From NCBI GenBank assembly GCA_047618505.1, contig JBLHLB010000226.1, positions 1 to 6,784 of the forward strand: a stretch of DNA of 6,784 nt, written 5' to 3'. The position numbers and the translations under genes are program-made. The notes beneath the pieces were generated by a model that did no database searches, was not told where the DNA came from, and saw nothing but the letters and a program-made list of their open reading frames with translations. Positions within the stretch are counted from its first letter, which is position 1. Every line of letters begins with the position of its first letter. Shown here one piece after another: positions 1 to 6,494 of the stretch. This DNA comes from JBLHLB01 sp047618505. GTDB lineage: Bacteria > Planctomycetota > UBA1135 > GCA-002686595.

Positions 1-133
1 ACAGGCGCAGGGTTCCATCGTCTGTGTTGTAGGTGAAGGTCTCTCCTGTGTGCACAACCAGGCTGTTCAATCCCTGCGGCGTTGGACTGCAAAGGGCTGC
101 GGCGAGGAGCGAAAGGGAAGTAGCAGTTAGCAT
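1..133 (-). CDS. Probable secreted protein of unknown function, N-terminal fragment (runs off the window)
   Basis: The minus strand is open from an ATG at 131-133 to the window edge, giving 44 codons. The product starts MLTATSLSLLAAALCSPTPQ, which looks like a signal peptide: a hydrophobic Leu/Ala core followed by a small-residue region and a Cys at residue 15. The mature part then reads roughly GLNSLVVHTGETFTYNTDDG, a polar, Thr-rich beta-like sequence. A cleaved exported protein or a lipoprotein is possible, but the Cys lacks a clean lipobox. With the ATG start there is no basic residue ahead of the core. An in-frame TTG at 137-139 and the codons before it (Pro-Lys-Arg-Asp) leave a longer start possible; the frame is open back to a stop near 197-199. 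A GGGA about ten bases before the ATG could serve as a weak ribosome site. I do not recognise the family, and only the beginning of the gene is present. Confidence 0.45.
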   Translation of the reverse strand, partial: MLTATSLSLLAAALCSPTPQGLNSLVVHTGETFTYNTDDGTLRL

Positions 134-162
134 TGTCAATATGTCCCGTTTAGGTTTCGGAG

Positions 163-191
163 TATCTACCGAGGCGCAGTTCGCCAGACAA
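163..191 (-). promoter_or_regulatory. Weak candidate sigma-70-like promoter for the secreted-protein gene
   Basis: On the minus strand, TTGTCT (186-191) is followed after 17 bases by TAGATA (163-168), about 30 bases before the ATG at 133. The matches to the -35 and -10 consensus are only 4/6 and 3/6, so the case rests mainly on the spacing and on the position inside the only long gap (134-324) in front of this gene. The rest of that 191-base gap shows no convincing gene. A five-base stem, CGCTC/GAGCG around 281-296, has no following T-run and is too weak to call as a terminator for the upstream transporter. Confidence 0.2.
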
Positions 192-324
192 ACGAATCAG
201 CATGAGCCTGCGTCAGCTCGGGACTACCTAGGAACCCTTCCCATTCGAGGTTACGCCAAATTGGGCATTCCACTTCCGGGCGCTCCGTATCGAGCGAAAG
301 TGCACCGTGGGGCTCTTGCCTATT

Positions 325-1245
325 CTAGCCATTGGACTCTGTCTTGGGCCTCGATTGGCGCAACAGGAGAAAGACTGAAGCCAGAATGAGTCCAGCCCCT
401 AAAGCGCCTACGGGTGTGAGTTGCTCGTCGAGCATCCACCAACCAAGGAAAACTGCGATGACCGGGTTGACGTAGGCGTGGGAGGAAACGGTTGTCGGCG
501 AGCAGTGGTTTAGCAGGTACACGTAGGAGGTAAACCCAACCAGGGAGCCCGCAATGACCAAGTAAGCGAAGGCCCACCAGGATCGCGCGGAAACCGCTCC
601 CGGGTCGAAGCCCCCGAATTCCCCCAGGAGAAGCCCAACCAAGAGGCAGGCAATTCCACCGCTGAGCATTTGCATGCCCGACTGCAACCAGGGGTTGACG
701 CTGAGCGGGTTGCGCTTGGAGAAGACGGAGCCAAGGGTCCAGGAAACGACGGCCAGGAGAATGCAGAGGTAGCCCAAAGCCGATCCGTCGAGGGCGATGT
801 CGCCTCCCGAAGCCACCAGGAAACCGACGCCCAGAAAACCACCAGCGAGACTTAACCAAACACCGATCGTCGGCCGCCCTTGCACGCCGCCCCACCAACC
901 GAACAGTGTCATCACGAGGGGATTGATGGCGATGATCAAGGCGGCCATGCTCGAGTCAATCCACTTCTCCGCGAAGGTCACAACGCCGTTACCGCCGGTG
1001 ATGAGGAGGATGCCGACGAGGAAAGCGTGCTTCCATTGGTACGGCGTCGGGCGTGGTACACCGCGCAAGCGTGCCGCGCCATAGAGCACAGCGCCGGCAA
1101 TCAGGAAGCGCGTAGTCGCCATCAGAAACGGGGGGATCGTTTCGATCGCCACCTTGATAGCGAGGTAGGTAGAGCCCCAGATCACATAGAGGGATGCGAA
1201 GGCTAGAAGAATCAGCCAGGGTTTTGAATTGCTGCTGCTTTGCAT
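325..1245 (-). CDS. EamA-family (DMT superfamily) inner-membrane transporter, YedA-like
   Basis: The product is a 306-residue polytopic protein, the same length as E. coli YedA. It has about ten hydrophobic segments arranged as two EamA repeats (roughly residues 8-138 and 150-295). Recognisable DMT signatures are the first helix with YVIWGSTYLAIKVAIE, the NGVVTFAEKW segment after helix 3, SWTLGSVFSKR at the start of the second repeat, and AYVNPVIAVFLGWWMLDE near helix 9. Such proteins sit in the cytoplasmic membrane and usually export small metabolites or drugs; the substrate cannot be read from sequence. I chose the ATG at 1243-1245 because AGGAAG lies about 11 bases upstream and because the first helix then begins near residue 8. 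In-frame GTG and TTG codons upstream (1252-1254, 1279-1281) are less likely starts. The gene begins 50 bp after the permease pseudogene ends, so it may share that transcript. It is intact, unlike its upstream neighbours. Confidence 0.93.
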   Translation of the reverse strand: MQSSSNSKPWLILLAFASLYVIWGSTYLAIKVAIETIPPFLMATTRFLIAGAVLYGAARLRGVPRPTPYQWKHAFLVGILLITGGNGVVTFAEKWIDSSMAALIIAINPLVMTLFGWWGGVQGRPTIGVWLSLAGGFLGVGFLVASGGDIALDGSALGYLCILLAVVSWTLGSVFSKRNPLSVNPWLQSGMQMLSGGIACLLVGLLLGEFGGFDPGAVSARSWWAFAYLVIAGSLVGFTSYVYLLNHCSPTTVSSHAYVNPVIAVFLGWWMLDEQLTPVGALGAGLILASVFLLLRQSRPKTESNG

Positions 1246-1295
1246 GCCGATCACTTCTTCCTGCGCTTCACCACGGGGCAAAGTCCGCCCCTATG

Positions 1296-2971
1296 TCAGA
1301 CCCCGGGGAGCGGCTTCATGCGCATGATCCCCATGCGAAGTCGCGGTAGGAAGCAAACCAAAACCAGGGCAACAAGCAAGCGACTCCAGGGTGGCAACAG
1401 GAAGTACAACACAGCATGTACGCCCGCAGCCATGGCGCACAACCCTGCACTGCCGATAAGCGCTGAGATGTTGCGTGCGTCCATCTCCCCCGGCTGTGGC
1501 TGGTGGCTAAAGGGCACATGGAAGCTTGACCGCGGTAGGGTCACCATGGTCAAGCCCGTGACTCCCACGAGAAAGAGCGGGATGTCATAGAGGGCACGCG
1601 GTCCCATGAGGAAGAGCTGCGCCAAGATCACAATTAGCAAGCTGGGCAGAACCATGCGAATCAGCAGGGCGTAGATCACCCCGCGTAGGTGCTCGCCAAG
1701 GACCTCCTCCGGCAAAAGTCGATAGATCCATCGGGCGTTGGGCGTTTCGGTTACCCAGCTCGCCTCGATCACCATGGCGGCCAACAAGCCCGTGAAGTAC
1801 GGCGCGAGCAATACTGTGAGGTCGATGGCCGTCGAACCCAGAGAGGTCGCGGAGGCCATGTTGCCCAGGACCGGAGCCAGCAACATGGCGAGCACCGGGA
1901 AGCCAGCGCGCATAAACACCTTGTCCTTCATCGTGAGAGACCAAGCCTGAATGAAGCCCGCGCGTTCCACCTCGGTCTTACATATGCGTCGAACCGCCCA
2001 CTCGCTCAATCCCCTGGGCCAATTCGCCTTCGGCTCCTTGAGGTTTTTTTCACCGCGTAGCGCAGCTAAAAAGTGCTTCAAAGCCAGGAAGACAACGGAG
2101 ATCGCCAACACACTCGGCAGGGCTAGGGCCAGGCCTGCGAGACCCAGGGACCACGTCCCAAAGTCTCCCGGCTAACCTGCAACAGACCCCCGAAGTGAGC
2201 CGGAGGAATGACCCAAACAAGTTCGGGGTGCCCCAATACGAACTCCGTGATGTCCGCCACAGGGAATATGCGCAGGACGATCTGATAGCCGCCCATCATG
2301 AGCGAGATGATTGCGAATTGAACCCAGGCAATGATGCGTTGGAAGCGAACCGGCCCGATGATCTTCAGGCAAATGGCATGCAGCACCGCCACAAGGCCCA
2401 GGGTGAGTGTGCCGCTTAATAGCGCCGTCAGCGGAAAGACAAGAAGCGGTTGCCAAGCGCGAAACCCGACACAGCTCAACAGCACCGGAAACAACGAATA
2501 GGCCGTGCTCAACACAACCACATAGAGGAACGCATGGGCCAGTCGAGACGCAAATAGCGTACGCCCATCCACCGGCAGGGCTGCGATCACGCCGAAGTCC
2601 ACAGCGTCAACCAGGATCACAGAGAGCTGCAACACTAGCAGCATGCCGAGGCCCCACATCAAGAGGGAGTGGGCCGTCAACATGAAGATCATGGGTGAGG
2701 ACATCAACGCGGCGACGCCCAAGACAAGACCGCCCAGCCAGGCCGCGAGGATCACCAGGGTCGGTCCGACGGCCGCGCCGCTGGAATGACCGGATTCTGC
2801 ATCCCCCTTGAGGTCTAGGGTTAGCCGCGTTTCGAGCAGCGTGCGGAACAAACCAATGTCCACCCGTGCCAACCTTAGAAACGGATTCAGCAGCCGAGCG
2901 AACGCCATGGCCGCGCTTAGGAGTAACGACTGCTCCAGCTGCGGCCGCCATTCTGCCGGTGCTCGCTTCAT
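1296..2971 (-). pseudogene. ABC exporter permease, split by a frameshift
   Basis: Two adjacent minus-strand reading frames together encode one membrane protein of about 558 residues. The N-terminal part begins at the ATG at 2969-2971, whose ATGA overlaps the ATPase stop. It has a cytoplasmic start (about residues 1-65), then five to six hydrophobic segments and a conserved-looking ALPVDGRTLFASRLAH loop, and stops at a TAG at 2123-2125. The C-terminal part is open from just after a TAG at 2172-2174 down to 1296 and holds six to seven more hydrophobic segments. The frames therefore overlap between 2126 and 2171, where sequence must be read one base back (or one base is missing) to join LLQVSRETLG to TWSLGLAGLALALPSV. 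Position after an ABC ATPase, length and topology suggest a large permease exporting an unknown substrate. The best-supported reading is a frameshifted pseudogene. A sequencing error, or recoding at the heptamer within the overlap, are the alternatives. An in-frame GTG at 2109-2111 could start a separate C-terminal fragment, but it lies inside the shared protein. Confidence 0.72.
2156..2162 (-). other. TTTGGGA heptamer at the permease frame break (possible slippery or slippage site)
   Basis: In the N-terminal permease frame this reads T TTG GGA, which fits the X XXY YYZ pattern of -1 ribosomal slippage sites. A -1 shift here would move exactly into the C-terminal permease frame. A short hairpin, GGGAC-GTG-GTCCC (2148-2160), overlaps the heptamer. 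It lies too close to act as a standard downstream stimulator, but it could promote DNA slippage. TTG GGA is not a known efficient bacterial slippery pair, so loss of one base during replication or sequencing is at least as likely. Confidence 0.25.
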
Positions 2972-3706
2972 TCCAAAGGACGCTTTGCGTCCTCTCTGAA
3001 CAAGGCCGCCGCGAGTGCCTGGGCCCGCTCCAATTCCTTCCCTTGCCCTGTGAGCTGCCCAAAGATTTCTTCCAGTGAGGCCTCTTGCATGCGTGCGGAT
3101 AACTCTTCGAAGCTGCCCTGCGCAGCGACCTGGCCATGGTTCAGGATCGTGATTGAATCGCACACGCGCTCGACGACGTCAAGCACATGGGAGCAGTAGA
3201 GCACCGCACGTCCCTCGTTTGTGTAGAGCCTGAAGAACTCCTTGATCAAGGCCGCCGAATCCACGTCCAGGCCGGACAGAGGCTCATCTACAAAAAGCAC
3301 TGTCGGGCGGTGCAGGACCGCCGCGGTGAGCAACACTTTTTGTCGCATACCTTTGGAGAGCGTTATCAGCCGGCTCCCCAACCGATCCCGTAGTCCAAAG
3401 ACACTTAGGAACACATCGGCGCGAGCGCGGATGACCTCGTCATCGAAGCGGTGTAGTCATCCGACGAAGAGCAGGAATTCAGCGATGGTCAGGGACTCGT
3501 ACAGCACCGCGCTTTCCGGGAGGTAGCCGATACGTCGCTTAACTTCGATCGGGTCTACGGCTGGATCAAATCCCGCTACTTGCACTTCGCCTTCATCGCG
3601 GTCGATCAACCCCGCCAGGATCTTGACCGTCGTTGTCTTGCCCACGCTCTTCGTTAATCACCGCATGCGAACCATGTCGCTTAGCCTACCTGATTGCGGC
3701 GGTCTG
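2968..3706 (-). pseudogene. ABC-2-type exporter ATPase, N-terminally damaged with an internal stop
   Basis: This is a COG1131/CcmA-like nucleotide-binding domain partner of the permease. In one frame from 3645 it shows the tail of Walker A (VGKTTTVKILAGL), a Q-loop region RRIGYLPESAVLYESLT, the signature LSKGMRQKV, Walker B TVLFVDEP, D-loop SGLD and H-loop YCSH. It ends at a TGA (2968-2970) that overlaps the permease ATG. Two defects are plain. First, an in-frame TGA at 3457-3459 interrupts FLLFVG*LHRFDDEV; the reading frame is the same on both sides, so this is a nonsense codon and not a frameshift. Second, the first 40 or so residues are missing: the GTG at 3643-3645 falls inside Walker A, the P-loop glycines are gone, and an in-frame TGA lies at 3658-3660. 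A probable leftover of the N-terminus lies just upstream in another frame. A start at the GTG would give a protein unable to bind ATP normally. Confidence 0.75.
3647..3706 (-). pseudogene. Possible remnant of the ABC ATPase N-terminus, in a different frame
   Basis: Read in the frame whose codons end at 3647, the 60 bases in front of the ATPase fragment give QTAAIR*AKRHGSHAVINEE. The part AKRHGSHAVINE fits the usual first strand and A-loop region of ABC ATPases (K-R-Y/F-G-x-x-x-V-L-x-D). It sits where such a segment would be expected, but about 20 residues, including the first half of Walker A, are missing between it and GKTTT, and the frame changes. It also contains a TAG (3686-3688). The match is short and made by eye, so it is a hypothesis: a deletion of about 60 bases that is not a multiple of three would explain it. 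Confidence 0.35.
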
Positions 3707-3746
3707 CCTTTGATGAACGGAGTTCACCGGCAGCTTCGAATCGGCT

Positions 3747-4160
3747 CTATTCCGCCCAGGGGTCGTAACTCCCAAAGTTCCAAATGTGGCCCTCGGGATC
3801 GCTGCAGGTGTAGCACCTCCCGCCGTACTCCTGGGCGGTCGGCGGCATCAGAATTGTTGCCCCGGCCGCCACGGCTCGCGCATGGTGTCCATCAACATCA
3901 GTCTCGATCATATAGAGGCTCTGGTTGCACCCGCCCAACTCCATCGGGGGTCTCTGGTTCGGAAGCTCCGCCCGTGTCGAATACACCATCACCATTGAGT
4001 TGCCATCCGCTGACTTCAATTGCGAATGCATGATCGCCCCGTCATCCCCGGGAACCACGAGGTGTGCACTAAACCCAAAGGCCGCTTCAAGCCATGCGAT
4101 TGCCGCGGGTGCGTCGACGTAACAAAGAGACGCAATGATGTGGTTCGTGGGGTTTTCCAT
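3747..4160 (-). CDS. VOC-superfamily (glyoxalase/bleomycin-resistance fold) protein
   Basis: This is a complete 137-residue protein with the features of the small PhnB/glyoxalase-like VOC family. It has an early strand with CYVDAPAAIAWLEAAFGF (residues 13-30), a central MHSQLKS strand, a second half with the TDVDGHHARAVAAGATI helix (about 87-103), and the closing YGGRCYTCSDPEGHIWNFG (112-130). His45 and the Glu of DPEGH are candidate metal ligands. Family members are cytoplasmic and include metal-dependent lyases, dioxygenases and drug-binding proteins, so the substrate cannot be assigned. The start is the ATG at 4158-4160, with AGGG about nine bases upstream. It ends 101 bp before the ATPase fragment and lies 237 bp after fliN, so it is probably transcribed separately from the flagellar genes. 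It appears intact. Confidence 0.88.
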   Translation of the reverse strand: MENPTNHIIASLCYVDAPAAIAWLEAAFGFSAHLVVPGDDGAIMHSQLKSADGNSMVMVYSTRAELPNQRPPMELGGCNQSLYMIETDVDGHHARAVAAGATILMPPTAQEYGGRCYTCSDPEGHIWNFGSYDPWAE

Positions 4161-4397
4161 GGCACGAGCCCTGGTCGCAGGAGAGTGCTGACGGAGGGTG
4201 AGTCGAGTCTAGCCACTGCTTGGGGCAAGACGAACCAGCCAACACAACCTTCCTCATCGAATCAACCTACCTAGGTAACACACCATCATTCGGGAAGTTA
4301 TCCCCGGCCCCAATGCTGGATCCCCAGCTTGGGCATCGAAGGTGCCGAGGGGCTTCCGGCTGTGGATCGGCCAATGAGCGGATCCGTACCGGGAGGC
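4161..4397. other. Intergenic region between fliN and the VOC gene
   Basis: No convincing gene was found on either strand in these 237 bases. The stretch holds a bulged hairpin close to the fliN end, described separately, and a perfect ten-base palindrome TACCTAGGTA at 4268-4277. A promoter for the VOC gene is expected here, but I could not find a pair of boxes good enough to report. Confidence 0.5.
4309..4333 (-). terminator. Hairpin downstream of fliN, possible transcript end
   Basis: CCCAA-GCTGG pairs with CCAGC-TTGGG around a four-base loop. The stem has ten base pairs with one bulged base (4314). It lies 65-90 bases past the fliN stop. No T-run follows on the minus strand, so it is not a standard intrinsic terminator. 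It could be a 3'-end-stabilising or Rho-associated structure, or chance. Confidence 0.25.
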
Positions 4398-4769
4398 CTA
4401 GTGCTCTACACTCGTGATGCGCACGCCGTAGCGATTGTCAATGGTGACGATTTCGCCGCGAGCGACAACCTTGCCGTTGACGAGTACATCGGCGGGTTCG
4501 TGGGCCTCGCGCTCGAGCTCTAGGAGGGATCCCGGGGTCATGTTGACGAGTTTTGCCAGGGGCAGGCTTGCGCGCCCGACTTCGACGGTGACTGTGACAG
4601 GTACGTCCATCAATCCACCGAGTCCGACGCTGGCGCCTTCGCCATCACTGCCGGCTAGCTCTTCGAGTTCGCGAGTTTGGATAGCGACGGCTTCCGTGGC
4701 GCTATCAATTGCTTCTTCGAGACCTTCGGGCGTTGACTGCTGCGTTGTTTCTTCTTCTGTGTCGCTCAT
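4398..4769 (-). CDS. fliN: Flagellar motor switch protein FliN
   Basis: This 123-residue protein has an acidic, low-complexity N-terminus (residues 1-52, rich in Glu/Thr/Ser) followed by one SpoA/surface-presentation domain (about 53-122). The domain opens with LMDVPVTVTVEVGRASLPL and continues through VNMTPGSLLELER, DVLVNGKVVARGEIV and DNRYGVRITSV, which is the FliN pattern. FliN forms the bottom of the cytoplasmic C-ring with FliM, takes part in switching rotation, and helps dock export substrates via FliH. The start ATG overlaps the fliM stop in an ATGA, and an AAGGA inside the last fliM codons lies six bases ahead of it, so the two genes are probably translationally coupled. It is the last flagellar gene in this run. 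No fliO/P/Q/R follows, so the export genes must be elsewhere if they are present. Confidence 0.95.
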   Translation of the reverse strand: MSDTEEETTQQSTPEGLEEAIDSATEAVAIQTRELEELAGSDGEGASVGLGGLMDVPVTVTVEVGRASLPLAKLVNMTPGSLLELEREAHEPADVLVNGKVVARGEIVTIDNRYGVRITSVEH

Positions 4770-5677
4770 TGGGAATCCTTGCCGCCCTCTTGGGTGGCGG
4801 AGAGGCGGACGGCAAAGCGTCCGCGGTGAGTGCCGAGGTGCCCGCGCGCGAAGGGGCGGTCCTCGACTAGAAGTACGGCCGGATCGTCGACAGCCACATC
4901 TGTGGGGATGACGTCGCCCACTTCGAGTTGAAGGAGTTGAGATAGAGTGATCTCGGCAGTTGCCAATTGAACACAGACCTCGACGGATACGTCGGTCATG
5001 TGATCGGGGAGATCAACCTGGGGAGCTTGTTCCGCCTTCGTATCCGCTTGGATCGGCAGGTAGATGTGCATGGTCGAGCCTTCGGAGCCCGCGCGCGTAA
5101 TATCCAGTTCGATGTCGAGCCGGTGAGAATCAATCTCTCCTTCGCCGTCGCGCCATGTTCCGGCGGCGTTGGCATCGGCGGCGAAGTCAAAACCGCTTGT
5201 CTCCAAACCGAGGACCTGGGCTAAAACGGCGACGATGGAAACCAGGGGCTCTCCCACAAGGCGTTCCTCAAGTCGCGTCAGGGCGCGAGTTTCCGTCTCC
5301 CGGGAACTCGACCCCAGGAGCGCTTCCGCAAGGGCAGTCGCCTCCATTGCATCCCAGCGCATCCAACCGGGTTGACCGTCAACGAGGAATTTAAGTAGCA
5401 AAGCCTCATCTCCGGTGTCCTCGAAGAGACCTTCGGCGGTTACTTCGCCGATGCTGGCGAGGCTCAACCCAAGCTTGACCCCGCAGGTGCCTTCGAGGGC
5501 GTTTGGCAGGGTGAAGAGCGATTTCTTCAGGGCCTGTCCGAAGAGATATAAGGTCGCCGGGGCAAAGCGTTGGGGTCGACGGAAGTCACGCGACTCTACT
5601 TGGACGGCATCGCGGGATTCATCCGCGATGCCGACCAGGACGGCCTCTACTTCTTCGGGTTCGACGTTTGCGCTCAC
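4766..5677 (-). CDS. fliM: Flagellar motor switch protein FliM (divergent)
   Basis: This 303-residue protein has the three FliM regions. The N-terminal peptide EPEEVEAVLVGI (6-17) resembles the CheY-phosphate-binding LSQ-EIDALL motif. It is followed by DFRRPQRFAP (31-40), the linker signature before the middle domain. The middle domain spans about 40-210, and a C-terminal SpoA domain (about 228-293) runs from VSVEVCVQLATAEITLSQLL to PFARGHLGTHRGRFAVRLS. FliM links FliG to FliN in the C-ring and sets rotation direction. In the middle domain, where FliM normally has a LLGGxG loop that contacts FliG, this protein has LLGSSSRE (120-127), followed by the expected TRALTRLEERLV helix. The start is a GTG at 5675-5677, 30 bp after the fliL stop. 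No upstream ATG exists before an in-frame stop, and no Shine-Dalgarno sequence is visible, so translation may depend on coupling. It overlaps fliN by four bases. Confidence 0.92.
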   Translation of the reverse strand: MSANVEPEEVEAVLVGIADESRDAVQVESRDFRRPQRFAPATLYLFGQALKKSLFTLPNALEGTCGVKLGLSLASIGEVTAEGLFEDTGDEALLLKFLVDGQPGWMRWDAMEATALAEALLGSSSRETETRALTRLEERLVGEPLVSIVAVLAQVLGLETSGFDFAADANAAGTWRDGEGEIDSHRLDIELDITRAGSEGSTMHIYLPIQADTKAEQAPQVDLPDHMTDVSVEVCVQLATAEITLSQLLQLEVGDVIPTDVAVDDPAVLLVEDRPFARGHLGTHRGRFAVRLSATQEGGKDSQ

Positions 5678-5707
5678 GGTTGGGATCGGTTGGGTTAGCG
5701 GTTGCCG

Positions 5708-6487
5708 CTATTGGATGATGAACTGGTCAAAGAGAATCTCTGAGATGCGACCAAAGGTGCCGGTGTTGACTACACCCTGGAAGCCCGGCTCGATCATGGT
5801 CGTGTTCACAAAGACGAACTGCCCGAACTCGTTCTCGAGCTGCAGGTCGGTTTCCTTTCCGGTGTAGGTCACCGGCGGTCCCTGGTCCAGTTGAATGGTG
5901 TCTTTGAAGGCGTCGATGGTGATAGAGTGAGCGTGGAAGCCAGCACGCATGGTGGAGTGGTTGATGGAGTCGCCTCGCTGGAGACCGCTGTCGTCGTGAG
6001 CCTTGCTGGCATCTTTGGGATTGCCGACATGGACGGGGAACAGCAATGGCGCAAGGGCATCGCGTAGCTCGCGCTTGTAGACATCGACACCGATCTGGTC
6101 AAGCAGGTCCTCTTTCGACTTTGAGCGAGAAAGAAGCAGGATTACGTCTCGCTCCCTGGCCTGGTAGATCTCATTGGCTGCGCGTGCCGCGGCATAGTCC
6201 TCGTTGTAGGCGTGGTACCCTACCTTGATGACCATGGAGACGAAGCGCTTGCCGCCATCGCCTTTGAGGTTGGCTTGGACGTTTGGAGACGCTTGGCAGA
6301 GGGTGACGACAAAGGGACCCCTGAAGTTCACATCTCCGGCAATCTTGGGGGTTGCCACCAGGAACAACATGTAGGCGGCGGCGATTAAGCTGGTGATGCC
6401 GCCTCCCAGAAAGAGTCCTTTCTTACTCTTCTTGGACGCCTTCTCATCGTCGGTGTTCTCTGTGTTTTCTTGCTTGTCGTCAGCCAT
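5708..6487 (-). CDS. fliL: Flagellar basal body-associated protein FliL with an internal insertion
   Basis: This is a 259-residue inner-membrane protein. It has an acidic then Lys-rich cytoplasmic start (1-23), one transmembrane helix (about 24-46) and a periplasmic domain. FliL features are the strand FVSMVIKVGYHAYNE (82-96), the helix RERDVILLLSRSKSKEDLLD (111-130), YKRELRDALAPLLFPV (137-152), and the closing ISEILFDQFIIQ (248-259), which corresponds to the C-terminal strand of known FliLs. FliL forms a ring around the MotAB stator and supports torque or stator stability. Known FliLs are usually about 150-180 residues. The extra length lies between residues about 155 and 247, so it is an insertion before the last strand and not a tail. 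The insert holds GLQRGDSINHSTMRAGFHAH and a beta-like VTYTGKETDLQLENEFGQFV. The ATG (6485-6487) follows the motB stop by 7 bp; no strong ribosome site is seen. Confidence 0.88.
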   Translation of the reverse strand: MADDKQENTENTDDEKASKKSKKGLFLGGGITSLIAAAYMLFLVATPKIAGDVNFRGPFVVTLCQASPNVQANLKGDGGKRFVSMVIKVGYHAYNEDYAAARAANEIYQARERDVILLLSRSKSKEDLLDQIGVDVYKRELRDALAPLLFPVHVGNPKDASKAHDDSGLQRGDSINHSTMRAGFHAHSITIDAFKDTIQLDQGPPVTYTGKETDLQLENEFGQFVFVNTTMIEPGFQGVVNTGTFGRISEILFDQFIIQ

Positions 6488-6494
6488 GATGTGC

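Noticed and set aside
33..389. Open plus-strand frame of 118 codons across the left end
   Set aside because: It overlaps the probable signal peptide gene and the end of the EamA transporter on the other strand, has no recognisable domain, and its composition looks like an antisense shadow.
320..898. Second minus-strand frame inside the EamA gene
   Set aside because: Arg/Gly/Pro-rich translation with no domain, fully contained within a clearly supported membrane transporter in another frame.
2977..2993. AGGACGC-AAA-GCGTCCT hairpin just before the permease start
   Set aside because: A seven-pair stem with a short loop is expected by chance a few times in a window of this size, and here it lies within ATPase codons; regulation of the permease start is possible but unsupported.
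2972..3163. Upstream extension of the permease N-terminal frame
   Set aside because: These codons overlap the ATPase C-terminus and give Arg-rich non-homologous sequence; the ATG at 2971 in the ATGA overlap is the natural start.
3457..3459. Selenocysteine or TGA-as-tryptophan recoding in the ATPase
   Set aside because: No ABC ATPase of this type needs selenocysteine at this position, I saw no obvious SECIS-like structure, and TGA acts as a normal stop in neighbouring genes.
4161..4265. Small minus-strand ORF from an ATG near 4259 reading MRKVVLAGSS...
   Set aside because: It runs out of frame into the VOC gene, has no domain or good ribosome site, and loses its plausible start after a few residues.
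4435..4911. Long plus-strand frame opposite fliN and the end of fliM
   Set aside because: It is Ser/Arg/Thr-rich low-complexity translation, antisense to two well-supported flagellar genes; typical of a shadow frame at this GC content.
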